Below are positions 9,286 to 18,203 of a stretch of DNA of 64,000 nt, in pieces. The position numbers were made by a program, and so were the translations under genes. Under the pieces are notes generated by a model, which saw only the letters and a program-made list of their open reading frames with translations, did no database searches and was not told the DNA's origin. Location of the stretch: positions 32,056-96,055 of the forward strand of contig NZ_QWLB01000007.1 of NCBI RefSeq assembly GCF_003574355.1, given 5' to 3'. How positions within the stretch are numbered: the stretch's first letter is position 1; each line of letters opens with the position of its first letter. This stretch comes from Meiothermus granaticius NBRC 107808 (GTDB lineage: Bacteria > Deinococcota > Deinococci > Deinococcales > Thermaceae).

Positions 9286-9570
9286 ATGATTACCGCCTTT
9301 GTGCTGATCCAGACTGCACGGGATGCCACCGCCGAGACCGCCGAAGCGGTAGCCGAGATTCCTGGGGTGGCCGAGGTTTATTCGGTGACCGGGGAGTGGG
9401 ATCTGGTGGCGGTGTTGCGCTTTGCGGATTTTGAACAGCTGGACGACATTGTGACGCTGGGGCTGCGCAAGCTCAAGGGAATTGCCCGAACCCAGACCCT
9501 GTTGGCGTTTCGGGCATACCCCAACAAGCTGCTCGAGCAGGGCTTCAATATCGGCTCAGAGGGGGCTTAG
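9286..9570 (+). CDS. Lrp/AsnC-type ligand-binding (RAM) domain protein
   Basis: A 94-residue protein made only of the RAM domain of Lrp/AsnC regulators: ITAFVLIQTARD, AVAEIPGVAEVYSVTGEWDLVAVLRF (the beta-alpha-beta with the GEWD/GxYDl turn) and a final strand TQTLLAF. No helix-turn-helix is present. Stand-alone RAM proteins form octamers that bind amino acids and may modulate full-length Lrp proteins; their function is poorly known. A TATCAT box six bases before the ATG suggests a leaderless mRNA. Confidence 0.85.
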   Translation: MITAFVLIQTARDATAETAEAVAEIPGVAEVYSVTGEWDLVAVLRFADFEQLDDIVTLGLRKLKGIARTQTLLAFRAYPNKLLEQGFNIGSEGA

Positions 9571-9598
9571 CCCCTAAGCTGGGGGGCGCACAAGGCCA

Positions 9599-10162
9599 AT
9601 GTTTCGGATTTTCTCGCTGCTTCAGCTGGGGCTATTTCTGCTGGGCTCAACCTGGATGGCCCTGGCGGGATACCCGGTGCTGGGGAGGCCCGACCCGCTG
9701 CGGGATCTGGTGGCCTTTCTCCTGCTGTTCTACGGCCTAATGGGTCTCGAGCGGCTTTTCTCCCGGTTGTTTCCCAACAGCTTTAAGGCTTCCGAGGCCC
9801 TACACGCCCAGATCGGTGCGGTGCTGCGTTCCCAGGGCATGACCCACCCCCAGGCCCTGATTCTGGCCCTGGCTTCTGGGCTGGGCGAGGAAACCTTGTT
9901 CCGGGGAGCGCTTCAGAACGCGCTGTTCGGGGGCTGGGTGGGGGTGGGGCTTCAGGCGGGGGTGTTTGCCCTGCTGCACCCCGTGACCGATCGGCGAGCC
10001 TGGAGCTACCCCGTGTTTATCTTCCTGGGTGGGCTGTTGTTTGGGGCCACCTATCACCTTACCGGTAGCTTGATTCCGGGGATTCTGGCCCACTATCTGC
10101 ACAACGCTCGAGGGTTCTACCAGCTGCTCGAGGAGCAGCCGTCGGCCCAGGAGGGGCCCTAG
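9599..10162 (+). CDS. CPBP family intramembrane glutamic protease
   Basis: A 187-residue membrane protein with four to six hydrophobic helices. It contains the CPBP (Abi/Rce1-like) signature EETLFRGAL (EExxxR, near residues 99-104), followed by a loop with FALLHP and a last helix with IPGILAHYLHN, supplying the conserved histidines. Such proteases cleave within the membrane; in bacteria they are linked to processing of lipoproteins, peptides or immunity. The target is unknown. It lies 28 bases after the RAM-domain gene. AAGG lies a few bases before the start as a weak ribosome site. Confidence 0.88.
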   Translation: MFRIFSLLQLGLFLLGSTWMALAGYPVLGRPDPLRDLVAFLLLFYGLMGLERLFSRLFPNSFKASEALHAQIGAVLRSQGMTHPQALILALASGLGEETLFRGALQNALFGGWVGVGLQAGVFALLHPVTDRRAWSYPVFIFLGGLLFGATYHLTGSLIPGILAHYLHNARGFYQLLEEQPSAQEGP

Positions 10163-10173
10163 GGACCCTCAGC

Positions 10174-10201
10174 AAAACCGTCCGCCTCAGCGGGCGGACG
10201 G
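10174..10201 (-). terminator. Intrinsic terminator of the zinc protease gene
   Basis: A perfect nine-base-pair stem (10178-10186 with 10193-10201; CCGTCCGCC) closed by a six-base loop, followed on the minus strand by TTTT. It sits 40 bases past the minus-strand protease stop and also just after the plus-strand CPBP stop, so it may act on both, although the T-tract favours the minus direction. Confidence 0.75.
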
Positions 10202-10241
10202 AGCGGCGAATTGGGTTTGCGGAAGCTCCGCGCCTACCGGC

Positions 10242-10925
10242 TCATTCCTCCCGGCGGCCCTGCACAATCGAGACGTAGTAGAGGATCTGGGCCAAGGAGT
10301 TGGCCAGCGCAGCCACGTAGGTCATGGCCGCAGCGGTGAGCACGGCCCGGGCCCCTCCCATCTCACCGGGGCTCAGGAAGTTCATCTTCCTGAGGTTGAC
10401 CAGGGCTCGGCTCGAGGCATCGAACTCAACCGGTAGGGTGATGAGCTGAAACAAAGCGGCGGCCGCGAACAACCAGATGCCGATGCTCATCAGCCCGGTA
10501 GCATTCATGAACAAGCCGATGATGAAGATCCAGGGTCCCAGGGTGCTGCCGAGGTTGGCCACCGGCAAAATGGCGTGACGGATGCGCAACGGGGCATAGC
10601 CCTTAGCATCTTGAATGGCGTGCCCGACCTCGTGGGCCGCTACCGCCAAAGCCGCAGCCGAGGGTGAGGCGTAGTTGGGTTCAGAGAGGCGTACGGTTTT
10701 GGTGGTGGGGTCGTAGTGATCGGTGAGGGCCCCTGGGGTGGGCTCAACCCGAACATTTTGTAGACCGTAAGCATCCAAGATGGCTTTGGCGACCTCAGCT
10801 CCGGTTAGGTCCCTCGAGTTGGCTATCCGGCTGTATCGAGCATAGGTGGCTTGTAGCCAAAACTGGATGATCAGTGTGGCGATAAAAACCAAGATGACCA
10901 GCAGGTATGCAGGTGTAAAGATTAT
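10242..10925 (-). CDS. Membrane zinc metalloprotease (YugP-like), probable non-AUG start
   Basis: The protein has an N-terminal membrane helix, the zinc motif AHEVGHAIQD (HExxH) and two further helices, matching the YugP-like neutral zinc metallopeptidases. The catalytic part is clear; the substrate is unknown. No ATG, GTG or TTG lies at the proper start. A strong ribosome site GGGAGGTGAT (10931-10940) is followed nine bases after GGAGG by an in-frame ATA (10923-10925) and ATC, giving IIFTPAYLLVILVF, which resembles family N-termini. An in-frame TAG precedes it. The first usual start, TTG 10892, is more than 40 bases from the ribosome site and would cut into the membrane helix. I therefore annotate from ATA. 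Confidence 0.8.
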   Translation of the reverse strand: MIFTPAYLLVILVFIATLIIQFWLQATYARYSRIANSRDLTGAEVAKAILDAYGLQNVRVEPTPGALTDHYDPTTKTVRLSEPNYASPSAAALAVAAHEVGHAIQDAKGYAPLRIRHAILPVANLGSTLGPWIFIIGLFMNATGLMSIGIWLFAAAALFQLITLPVEFDASSRALVNLRKMNFLSPGEMGGARAVLTAAAMTYVAALANSLAQILYYVSIVQGRREE

Positions 10926-11019
10926 TGTCTATCACCTCCCAAGCTATACGGTAGCAAATGTGGGGTCAGCTCGCTGAGACCCAGCTTACTAGGCTGGATT
11001 GGGTACAAATGCCCCCGCC

Positions 11020-11292
11020 TCAGGGGGCTAGCGGCTGGCTGCGAATGGTGAAGCGCAGCGCGGTACGCTCCTCGCTCTCGAGCTCGAGCTTGACAAAAGC
11101 GGGCTTGACCACCAAATCCAGGTTATCGGGGGCAATGTAACCTCGAGCGATGGCGATGGCCTTGACAGCCTGGTTCACAGCGTCAGGGCCGATGGCCTGG
11201 ACCTCGACCTCGCTTTGTGAGCGTAGCAGCGCGGCAATGGCACCGGCGACGGAATTGGGACGGGACTTGCCAGATACGCGCAGCGTTTCCAC
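11020..11292 (-). CDS. spoVS: Stage V sporulation protein S homologue
   Basis: A 90-residue SpoVS-family protein (alba-like fold): VETLRVSGKSRPNSVAGAIA at the start, EVQAIGPDAVNQAVKAIAIARGY in the middle. Family members are highly conserved and are common in non-spore-forming Deinococcus-Thermus species, where the role is unknown; in Bacillus it affects spore coat and septation. I chose GTG 11292 because GAGGAGG (11297-11303) lies four bases upstream and the product then aligns with the family start. It has its own strong promoter facing away from gltB. Confidence 0.93.
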   Translation of the reverse strand: METLRVSGKSRPNSVAGAIAALLRSQSEVEVQAIGPDAVNQAVKAIAIARGYIAPDNLDLVVKPAFVKLELESEERTALRFTIRSQPLAP

Positions 11293-11334
11293 GATACCTC
11301 CTCGGCGCAACGCTTCCTTATCCTAAATAAGTGC

Positions 11335-11364
11335 ATTGTAGGGGCTGAGCTGAACCACTGTCAA
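11335..11364 (-). promoter_or_regulatory. Sigma-A type promoter of spoVS
   Basis: On the minus strand TTGACA (11359-11364) and TACAAT (11335-11340) are separated by 18 bases. Transcription would start near 11328, leaving a short leader with the GAGGAGG ribosome site. Confidence 0.75.
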
Positions 11365-11457
11365 CAAAATGCGATCAGGTTCGGGTTTTTGAGTGTGCCC
11401 CTGGATGGCCCCGGGTTTTGCAGAACGGGCTTTGGGCGGGTTTTTATCGGCTTGCGA

Positions 11458-11486
11458 TTGACGAGATAAAAACCCCTCCGTATACT
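11458..11486 (+). promoter_or_regulatory. Sigma-A type promoter of gltB
   Basis: TTGACG (11458-11463) and TATACT (11481-11486) with a 17-base spacer. The start would be near 11493, giving a leader of about 60 bases before GTG 11554. It diverges from the spoVS promoter, with roughly 95 bases between the two -35 boxes where a regulator could bind. Confidence 0.75.
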
Positions 11487-11553
11487 GCTTCAAACCCGCG
11501 CAAACTTATGCGCGGCCATCCCCCTTCAACTTGAAGCGCGCCCGGAGGCAAGA

Positions 11554-14500
11554 GTGACCGAGTTCAGTAAAGCATATCCTGGTATACCAAATGGCCGAGA
11601 CGCCTGCGGGATCATTGCGGTCGTGGAGAAAAGTGCCAAGCCCAGCCATTCCAACGTGCAACGGGCCCTCGACAGCCTCTACAAAATGGCCCACCGAGCG
11701 GGGCTAATTCGAGGGGAGGGGGATGGGACCGGCATCCAAACCGACCTTCCCCGGGAGCTTTGGGCGAGCTATCTTTATGAGGCCGGGCTGGATAGCAATC
11801 TAGCCCAGAACCCACGCTTTTTCGTGGGGCACTTCTTTGTGCCCCGGAGCGAAGGGGCCCGGGTGCAGGAGCTCTTTGACCTGTTTCGGGTAGAGGGCAG
11901 CAAGCGTGGGATCAAACTCCTCACCGAGCGCAAAGGAGAGACCAACGCCCGGGTGCTGGGCCCGGTGGGCAGGCGCACGGAGCCCCTGTTTTATCAGGTT
12001 GCGGGGCTCTCCAGCGATGGGGATGGGCCACTGTGGGAGCTGGGGGTTTTGCTCGAGCAGCGTTTCCCCGTCCATGTGGTCTCGCTCTCAACGGCCAGCG
12101 TGGTGTACAAGGTGCGGGGCTCGGCTGAAATCCTGAAGCGCTATTTTCCTGAGCTTTCTCGAGCCGAGTTCAAATCGGCCATCACCCTAGGCCACAATCG
12201 CTACTCCACCAACACCATGAGCACATTTGAGGCGGTGCAGCCATTTGGTTTGCTCGGCCATAACGGTGAGATCAACACCATCGAGCGCCTGCGCCGGGAG
12301 GGGACTTTCCTGGGGATCCCGCTCACCGGAGGTTCAGACTCGCAGGATTTGAACCGGATGCTGGAGGGGTTGCTCTATCGTTTTGGGCTTTCCCTGCCTG
12401 AGGCCATAGACCTCACCTTCCCGCCGATTCTAGGGGAGATCAAGAACTACAGCCCGGCCCTGCAAGACCTCTACATGAATCTGCGCCAGCGCTTGGGGGC
12501 CTTGGCCCAAGGCCCGGCGGCATTGGTGACCCGTCACCGTGAGGAGGCGGTTTTCGCCACCGATGCGATGGGGTTGCGCCCGCTATGGTTTGTGGAAACC
12601 GAGGAGGAGTACGTTTTCAGCAGCGAGCGTGGGGTATTCACCGTTGAGGAGTTTGTGGGGGAGCCACGCCCTTTCGCCCCCGGGGAGAAGGCCTATCTGC
12701 GCTTGACCCCTGATGGTGCCCGGTTGTTCCCTTATGATCGCCACCAGCGGTTGGTGCTGGAGCGCATACTTTCCAAGGCTCATAGCCTCGAGGGCTACGC
12801 CGCCCACCTTGGAGGCCCCCGCTATGAATCCATACCCCCGCTTGCTGGCGGCAGCGAGGCCGCAGTTGAGGAAAAGCCGGCCCCGCCGAGCCTCAACCTC
12901 GAGCGGGCCTATGGCTGGGATCGGTGGGATGCAGGGTACCTCGAGGCCTTGAGCGAGAGCGGCAACGAGCCGATTGGCTCGCTGGGGTACGATGGACCCA
13001 TTGCTGCTCTAAACCCTGAGAAGCCCAACCTCTCGGAGTTCCTCAAAGAGACGGTGGCGGTCGTCACCAACCCGGCAATTGACCGCGAGCGCGAGATTGA
13101 ACACTTCTCGACCCGCACCCTCCTGGGGCGCCGCCCGCTTCCCGATGGGCGTGGGGCCGGGCATGTGGAAGAGCTGGTGGTGCCGGTATTGCTCGAGGAA
13201 ACGGCCCCGAGTGTGGCCGCCATCGTCCAAGGTCAGGGCACGCTTACCCATGAAGAGGCCCTTCGGCGCTTCCAGCATGTGATCATTCCGCTGCAGTTCT
13301 CGATTGAGGAGGGGGTTGCGGCTGGGCTCAAGCGCCTCCAAGAGACCGCCATAGAGGCTGCTCGGGGTGGGGCGGAGCTGATCGTTTTGTCGGACCGCCA
13401 GGCCTTCGAGGGTGGGGTTTGGTTGGATGCCTACTTGGCGCTTTCAGCGGTAGGGAGGGCCCTCGAGGAGGCTCGAGACCCTGAGGGAATCAGCCTGCGC
13501 CGCCGCACCTCGATCCTGGTTCACTCCGGTGGGGTTCGCAACCTGCACGATGTGGCGGTTTGCTTGGGTTTGGGCGCGGATGCGGTGACCCCCTGGTTGA
13601 TGGCGCATAAAGCCCAGGCCCTCAGGGGAACCCTAGGACTCCAAAACCTTCTCGAGGGCCTCAAGAAGGGCTTGGAAAAGGTCATCTCGACCATGGGCAT
13701 CCACGAGGTGCGCGGGTATGGGCGCATCTTCAGCGCCATTGGGCTCAAGCCGGATCTGGCCGAAATCTTGGGGGTTCGCAACTTCCTGGGTTCGGAGCAG
13801 GCCGGGTACGGGTTGCATGAGCTCGAGCGCACCGCCCTCGAGCGCCTGAACTGGCTGCATGCCGAGAAGGTGTTGCCGGCCAAGGACTTCCGCTTTAACT
13901 CGCGCATCTTCAAGGCCGCGATGGAGGTCTCTGCGGGGGAGTCGCCCTATGAGCACTTTCAGGAAAAGGTGCGGGGACTCGAGCACGAGTCCCCGGTGGC
14001 GGCCCGCCAGCTTTTGGGAGTGCGGTTCCTCGATAAATCCGAGGTGGGCCCCGAAGAGGTGGACCTAAGTGTGGGGGGGCATTCGCTGCCCTTTGTCATC
14101 ACCGCAATGAGCTTTGGCTCCCAGGGGGAGGCCAGCTTCCGGGCCTATGTCGAGGCGGTACAACAGCTCAACATGGTCTGCATCAACGGCGAGGGGGGAG
14201 AGATCCCCGATATGCTGGGCAAATACACCCACTGGCGCGGTCAGCAGGTGGCCTCTGGGCGCTTCGGGGCGCATGCGTACATGCTGAACTCCGCTGGGTT
14301 TATTGAGATCAAGATTGGGCAGGGAGCCAAGCCCGGCGAGGGGGGGCATCTGCCGGGTAAGAAGGTCACCGCTAAGGTGGCTGCGGCGCGCAATGCCGTA
14401 CCCGGTGTGGATTTGATCTCGCCTTCGAACAACCATGACCTATACTCCATCGAGGACCTGGCCCAGCTGATCGAGGAACTAAAGACGATCAACCCCAAGG

Positions 14501-16053
14501 CCAAGGTCTCGGTCAAGGTTCCGGTGATCCCAGGAATTGGCACCATCGCGGTGGGGATCGCCAAAGCGGGAGCGGACGTCATTGCGCTTTCAGGATTCGA
14601 GGGCGGTACGGGGGCGGCAAGGTGGCATGCGCTCAAGTATGCCGGTATGCCGGTTGAACTGGGGGTGCGCCGGGCCCACCGAGCCCTGGTGCGCGCGGGG
14701 ATGCGGGACCGGGTGGAGCTTTGGGCCGATGGAGGCCTCAAAACTGCCTATGATGTTTTGCGCATGGCCCTGCTGGGGGCCGATCGGGTGGGGATGGCGA
14801 CCATGGCGATGGTGGCCATCGGTTGTACCATTTGCCGGCAGTGCCAGATGGATACCTGCCATGTGGGGATTGCTACCCAGATTGAAACCCTCGAGCAGGC
14901 CCAGTCCCACGGCCTCAAGCGCTTCGTGCCCCAAGACCGCGAACGGGCGGTGGAGCAGTTGGTCGCCTTTTTCTCGGCCAAAGCTGCCGAATTGCGCAAG
15001 CTGGTGGCCGCTCTGGGCGCGACCTCGCTCAAGGAGTTGGTTGGGCGCAGCGATCTGCTGTTCCAGGAAGCCCACACCGAAGCGCTGGACCTCTCCTACT
15101 TCTTTGCCCCGGTTTCCGCTCCGGAGTGGCTCGAGGAGCGCTCGGCGCATGTCCTGCGCAAGCCGCTCAACCAGCTCACCCGCAGCATCACCGAGGTGGT
15201 GACGGAGGCTTATGCCGAAGGGGGGCGCGAGCTCCTGTTCCAAGAGGGGCCTGTAGGCAGCACCGATCGGGCCCTGGGAACCCACCTGGCCGGTGAGATT
15301 GCCCGCCGCCGGTTGTATGGCAAAGGCTGGGAAGCCAAGGTGGAGCTCCGCTTTGATGCGGGTTCGGTGGCCGGTAACGGTATGGCGGCCTTCAACGTGG
15401 AGGGGCTCGAGGTCATCGTCGAAGGCGGGGCTCAGGACGGCATCGCCAAGAACGCGTATGGCGGCAGAGTGGCCATCCTCAAAGGACGCAACCCCTTTGG
15501 GCAGTACGTAGACGGCAGTGTGGGCAAATCCTTTGCCTATGGAGCTATCGGAGGGATGTTGATTGTAGAGGGGCAGGCCGATAGCCGCTTCTGCATTCGT
15601 CTTTCAGGGGCCGATGTGGTGCTGGCGGGGGAGCCCGAGCGTCCCGTACAGGATGAGCTGGGGAACATCGCCGCGAGGGCCCAGGCCAAGGGCTTTGCCT
15701 TCGAGTACATGACCCGGGGCCGGGCAGTGGTGCTGGGTGACCCCGGCCCCTGGATTTGCTCAGGAATGACCGGTGGGCGCGTCTATCTGCGCTACTGGAA
15801 GGAGATGGGCCTCACCGAGGAAGCGATGCGCCGCCGGTTGGCGAAGGGAGCCAAGGTGGTGGTGCAGCCCCTCGACGAACGAGGAATAGCCGACGTACGC
15901 GAGCTGATGAGCGCTTACTTGGATGCCCTGCGGGAGGCCGAGCGCGACGAAAAAGCCGAGCGCTTGCTGCGCTTGCTGGCCGACCCGGCCCTGCACTTCC
16001 GCATGGTCGTACCCGCCAATCAGCAGGTAGTTCAGGAGGTCAGCACCGAATAG
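11554..16053 (+). CDS. gltB: Glutamate synthase large subunit
   Basis: A 1499-residue enzyme that moves the glutamine amide onto 2-oxoglutarate. The class II amidotransferase domain begins at Cys18 (ACGIIAVV) after a 17-residue propeptide; then come the central domain, the FMN/2-oxoglutarate barrel (GGHSLPFVITAMSFGSQGEASF region, GEGGHLPGKKVT, GGTGAARW), the [3Fe-4S] cysteines C1091-x5-C1097-x4-C1102 with an extra Cys1094, and the C-terminal GxGxG-type beta-helix. Start GTG 11554 follows GGAGG by five bases. The NADPH-binding small subunit gltD is not adjacent, so the electron donor (a distant GltD or ferredoxin) is open. Confidence 0.96.
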   Translation: MTEFSKAYPGIPNGRDACGIIAVVEKSAKPSHSNVQRALDSLYKMAHRAGLIRGEGDGTGIQTDLPRELWASYLYEAGLDSNLAQNPRFFVGHFFVPRSEGARVQELFDLFRVEGSKRGIKLLTERKGETNARVLGPVGRRTEPLFYQVAGLSSDGDGPLWELGVLLEQRFPVHVVSLSTASVVYKVRGSAEILKRYFPELSRAEFKSAITLGHNRYSTNTMSTFEAVQPFGLLGHNGEINTIERLRREGTFLGIPLTGGSDSQDLNRMLEGLLYRFGLSLPEAIDLTFPPILGEIKNYSPALQDLYMNLRQRLGALAQGPAALVTRHREEAVFATDAMGLRPLWFVETEEEYVFSSERGVFTVEEFVGEPRPFAPGEKAYLRLTPDGARLFPYDRHQRLVLERILSKAHSLEGYAAHLGGPRYESIPPLAGGSEAAVEEKPAPPSLNLERAYGWDRWDAGYLEALSESGNEPIGSLGYDGPIAALNPEKPNLSEFLKETVAVVTNPAIDREREIEHFSTRTLLGRRPLPDGRGAGHVEELVVPVLLEETAPSVAAIVQGQGTLTHEEALRRFQHVIIPLQFSIEEGVAAGLKRLQETAIEAARGGAELIVLSDRQAFEGGVWLDAYLALSAVGRALEEARDPEGISLRRRTSILVHSGGVRNLHDVAVCLGLGADAVTPWLMAHKAQALRGTLGLQNLLEGLKKGLEKVISTMGIHEVRGYGRIFSAIGLKPDLAEILGVRNFLGSEQAGYGLHELERTALERLNWLHAEKVLPAKDFRFNSRIFKAAMEVSAGESPYEHFQEKVRGLEHESPVAARQLLGVRFLDKSEVGPEEVDLSVGGHSLPFVITAMSFGSQGEASFRAYVEAVQQLNMVCINGEGGEIPDMLGKYTHWRGQQVASGRFGAHAYMLNSAGFIEIKIGQGAKPGEGGHLPGKKVTAKVAAARNAVPGVDLISPSNNHDLYSIEDLAQLIEELKTINPKAKVSVKVPVIPGIGTIAVGIAKAGADVIALSGFEGGTGAARWHALKYAGMPVELGVRRAHRALVRAGMRDRVELWADGGLKTAYDVLRMALLGADRVGMATMAMVAIGCTICRQCQMDTCHVGIATQIETLEQAQSHGLKRFVPQDRERAVEQLVAFFSAKAAELRKLVAALGATSLKELVGRSDLLFQEAHTEALDLSYFFAPVSAPEWLEERSAHVLRKPLNQLTRSITEVVTEAYAEGGRELLFQEGPVGSTDRALGTHLAGEIARRRLYGKGWEAKVELRFDAGSVAGNGMAAFNVEGLEVIVEGGAQDGIAKNAYGGRVAILKGRNPFGQYVDGSVGKSFAYGAIGGMLIVEGQADSRFCIRLSGADVVLAGEPERPVQDELGNIAARAQAKGFAFEYMTRGRAVVLGDPGPWICSGMTGGRVYLRYWKEMGLTEEAMRRRLAKGAKVVVQPLDERGIADVRELMSAYLDALREAERDEKAERLLRLLADPALHFRMVVPANQQVVQEVSTE

Positions 16054-16122
16054 CGCCGACCTCGAGGATGTACCGAAACCGTTGGGGTTACCTGGGCATT
16101 CCCAAATCGGCTGGCTTTGGAC

Positions 16123-17499
16123 TCAGCTTTTGGCAGGGGTCATCTTGATCCCCAGCTGCTTGTTGATGAGCCATTGCTGTCCCACGCTGATGATGGTTGA
16201 AAGTACCCAGTAAAGGGTGACCCCGGCTGGAAAGCTAAAGAGCAGGAAGGCAAACACCAAGTTCATCAGGATGCCCTGGCGCAGGGTGTCGCGGTTGCCG
16301 GCTGAGGAAAGCCATGTCGAGGCCAGCAAGACCAAGATGTAAAGCACAGGCAGGATATAGAGTGGATCGGGCAGGGCCAGATCTGGCACCCATAAAAAGC
16401 CCTGGCCGAACTCGTAGCCCACGATAATTCGGTACATCAAGAAAAGGATTGGCATTTGCAGCAAGAGCGGCAAGCATCCGGCTAAGGGATTGATCTTGTG
16501 CTCCTGATAGAGCTTCATGGTTTCTTCTTGCTGCTTCTCCTTGTTGTCTTTGTACTTCTCCTGAATTTTCTTCATCAGCGGCTGGATCTTTTGCATCTCC
16601 GCCATGCTTTTGTACTGCTGGTGCATCAAGGGCCACATCAGCAGGCGTAGCAACACGGTCACGATCACGATGGCCAACACCCAGCTGCCCCCCGCGATCT
16701 TGTGCGACTCTTCCAAAACCCACAGCAGTCCCAGTGAAATCTGGCCCCAGATGTTGGGCTGGAAGAGCCCAGGCAGGCTGTAGAAATGCTCGACGTGCAG
16801 CCGTACTAACTCATTGGCTCCACCATAGACCTTGAGGTTGAGGCCTCCCGCAGGGATTTGGATCTCGGCAATTCCAGCCCCGTTCACCACGCTCATCTTG
16901 ATGTTGGTGGGGCTGGAAGGCCGGACCACCATGGCAAACCCGGACTTGGCTTGGGTTTGCCAGGAGACGTAGGTGGCCAGCCCGCTACCCGAAGCGGTGG
17001 GCTGCTGGCTGCCCTGAGCCAACCACTTCGTAACGGGGGTGGTGGTGTGGTCAATTCCGGTCCAGGTCAGGGTACGCGCGGTAGGGGTCTTGACATCCAC
17101 GTCTATGGTCAGATAGCGCGGATGGATGGAGTAAGTCAGTACCGTGGGGCCTTGGATGAAACGGGCGATAAAGTCTGCATTGGGATCGTTGGGATCGCTG
17201 CGGAGAAACTCGCTTTTCTCTGGCTTGAAGTCGGAGAGGGTTCCGGGCAGGGTGATGCCCTCCTTGACCAGATTGGCAGCGCGACCATAGTTCCCCTTGA
17301 AATCCTGAGCTCGGGTGGTCTTGACAAACCATCCCACGATCTGGCCTTGCTCATTAAAGGCAATGTCGGCTAGGTTGGTGACAGCCACCTGCTCCACCTT
17401 GCCATCGGCGTTGATATCCTGTTGTCGCCACTCCGGCTTGAGGGCGAAGGCGGGAGCGAAAAAGACAGCCAAACTAACCAACCACAACCAACGTTTCAT
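16123..17499 (-). CDS. yidC: Membrane protein insertase YidC (Oxa1 family)
   Basis: A 458-residue insertase of the inner membrane. It has an N-terminal membrane segment (MKRWLWLVSLAVFFAPAFA), a periplasmic beta-rich domain of roughly 200 residues as in Gram-negative YidC, then the conserved core RLLMWPLMHQQYKSMAEMQKIQP with the coiled-coil cytoplasmic loop, and NPLAGCLPLLLQMPILFLMYRII. The product starts directly at the yidD stop (yidD ends in TGA 17500-17502), and its ribosome site GGAGG lies within the yidD end. It is the last gene seen of the rpmH-rnpA-yidD-yidC operon. Confidence 0.95.
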   Translation of the reverse strand: MKRWLWLVSLAVFFAPAFALKPEWRQQDINADGKVEQVAVTNLADIAFNEQGQIVGWFVKTTRAQDFKGNYGRAANLVKEGITLPGTLSDFKPEKSEFLRSDPNDPNADFIARFIQGPTVLTYSIHPRYLTIDVDVKTPTARTLTWTGIDHTTTPVTKWLAQGSQQPTASGSGLATYVSWQTQAKSGFAMVVRPSSPTNIKMSVVNGAGIAEIQIPAGGLNLKVYGGANELVRLHVEHFYSLPGLFQPNIWGQISLGLLWVLEESHKIAGGSWVLAIVIVTVLLRLLMWPLMHQQYKSMAEMQKIQPLMKKIQEKYKDNKEKQQEETMKLYQEHKINPLAGCLPLLLQMPILFLMYRIIVGYEFGQGFLWVPDLALPDPLYILPVLYILVLLASTWLSSAGNRDTLRQGILMNLVFAFLLFSFPAGVTLYWVLSTIISVGQQWLINKQLGIKMTPAKS

Positions 17500-17766
17500 T
17501 CATTCCTCCATTTTTTGCACGCCGTCTAAAGGATTCCAGCGAATCCTGGGGCGCTGGCTGGGTACATAATCTAGGCCACCGGGGTGAAAAGGGTGACACT
17601 TCAGAATTCTGCGTACTGCCAGATAAGTGCCCCACAGGGCACCGTGGCGCTCTACGGCCTCGAGGGCATAACAGCTACAGCTCGGATAAAAACGACAAGT
17701 AGGCGGCTTCAGCGGCGAGATAAAGCGCCGGTAGAAGCGGATACCGCCCATCAGCAGTTGTTTCAC
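17500..17766 (-). CDS. yidD: Membrane protein insertion efficiency factor YidD
   Basis: An 88-residue protein with the YidD signature: [37 protein letters not shown] and [17 protein letters not shown] (conserved cysteines, C-R-F-Y-P-S-C-S and KC-P). YidD helps YidC insert membrane proteins, is amphipathic and sits on the inner face of the membrane. The gene lies 48 bases after rnpA and directly touches yidC, the standard order. Confidence 0.95.
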   Translation of the reverse strand: MKQLLMGGIRFYRRFISPLKPPTCRFYPSCSCYALEAVERHGALWGTYLAVRRILKCHPFHPGGLDYVPSQRPRIRWNPLDGVQKMEE

Positions 17767-17814
17767 AAACCAGGCTCCAAGGTCAGGTATTAAGGTAGAG
17801 CAAGCCGACCCGCG

Positions 17815-18144
17815 CTATTGTACCAGCCCACTCTTTTTTAAAGCATGGCTTAGGTCGCGGAGCAACTCCCAATATGTGGCGCTTGCGGCTTCGGGCTGAG
17901 CGGTGATCACTGCCTCGCAAGGGGGTAGATACATCTGGCGTAGCATCTCCCGCAGGCGGCGCCGTATTTTGTTCCGCACCACCGCTTTTCCAACCTTTTT
18001 TGAGACCACGATTCCGATGCGTACAGGATTTCTTACCGTAGGTCGCAGGGGAAACCAGCGCACCGAGACCAGCCTGCCTCGTCCAGCCCGCCCGGCCCGG
18101 ATGCGCTGAAAGGCTTTCTCGCCTTTGAGAGAGGAAAAAGGCAT
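17815..18144 (-). CDS. rnpA: Ribonuclease P protein component
   Basis: A 109-residue basic protein with the RNase P signature VVRNKIRRRLREMLRQ and the early GRLVSVRWFP and VRIGIVVSKKVGKAV stretches. It binds the RNase P RNA and aids 5' maturation of tRNAs. It begins at ATG 18144; an in-frame TAA five codons upstream rules out the long N-terminal extension known from Thermus RnpA, whose reading frame runs through rpmH. Here rnpA starts 60 bases after the rpmH stop, beyond a terminator-like hairpin. Confidence 0.95.
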   Translation of the reverse strand: MPFSSLKGEKAFQRIRAGRAGRGRLVSVRWFPLRPTVRNPVRIGIVVSKKVGKAVVRNKIRRRLREMLRQMYLPPCEAVITAQPEAASATYWELLRDLSHALKKSGLVQ

Positions 18145-18160
18145 ATGGGCGCACCCTTAG

Positions 18161-18185
18161 AAAAATCCTCCCCGATTCGGGGAGG
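18161..18185 (-). terminator. Intrinsic terminator or attenuator between rpmH and rnpA
   Basis: On the minus strand CCTCCCC (18179-18185), loop GAATC and GGGGAGG (18167-18173) form a seven-base-pair stem that can be extended by flanking G-A/T-C pairs, followed by ATTTTT. It lies between the rpmH stop and the rnpA start and should reduce read-through into rnpA-yidD-yidC. Confidence 0.75.
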
Positions 18186-18203
18186 AAGCTCAGCTCGAGC
18201 CGC

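Noticed and set aside
17783..18154. Alternative frame over rnpA (123 codons) or a Thermus-type rnpA nested with rpmH
   Set aside because: The RNR signature is in the 17815-18144 frame, and an in-frame stop just upstream prevents an extended RnpA.
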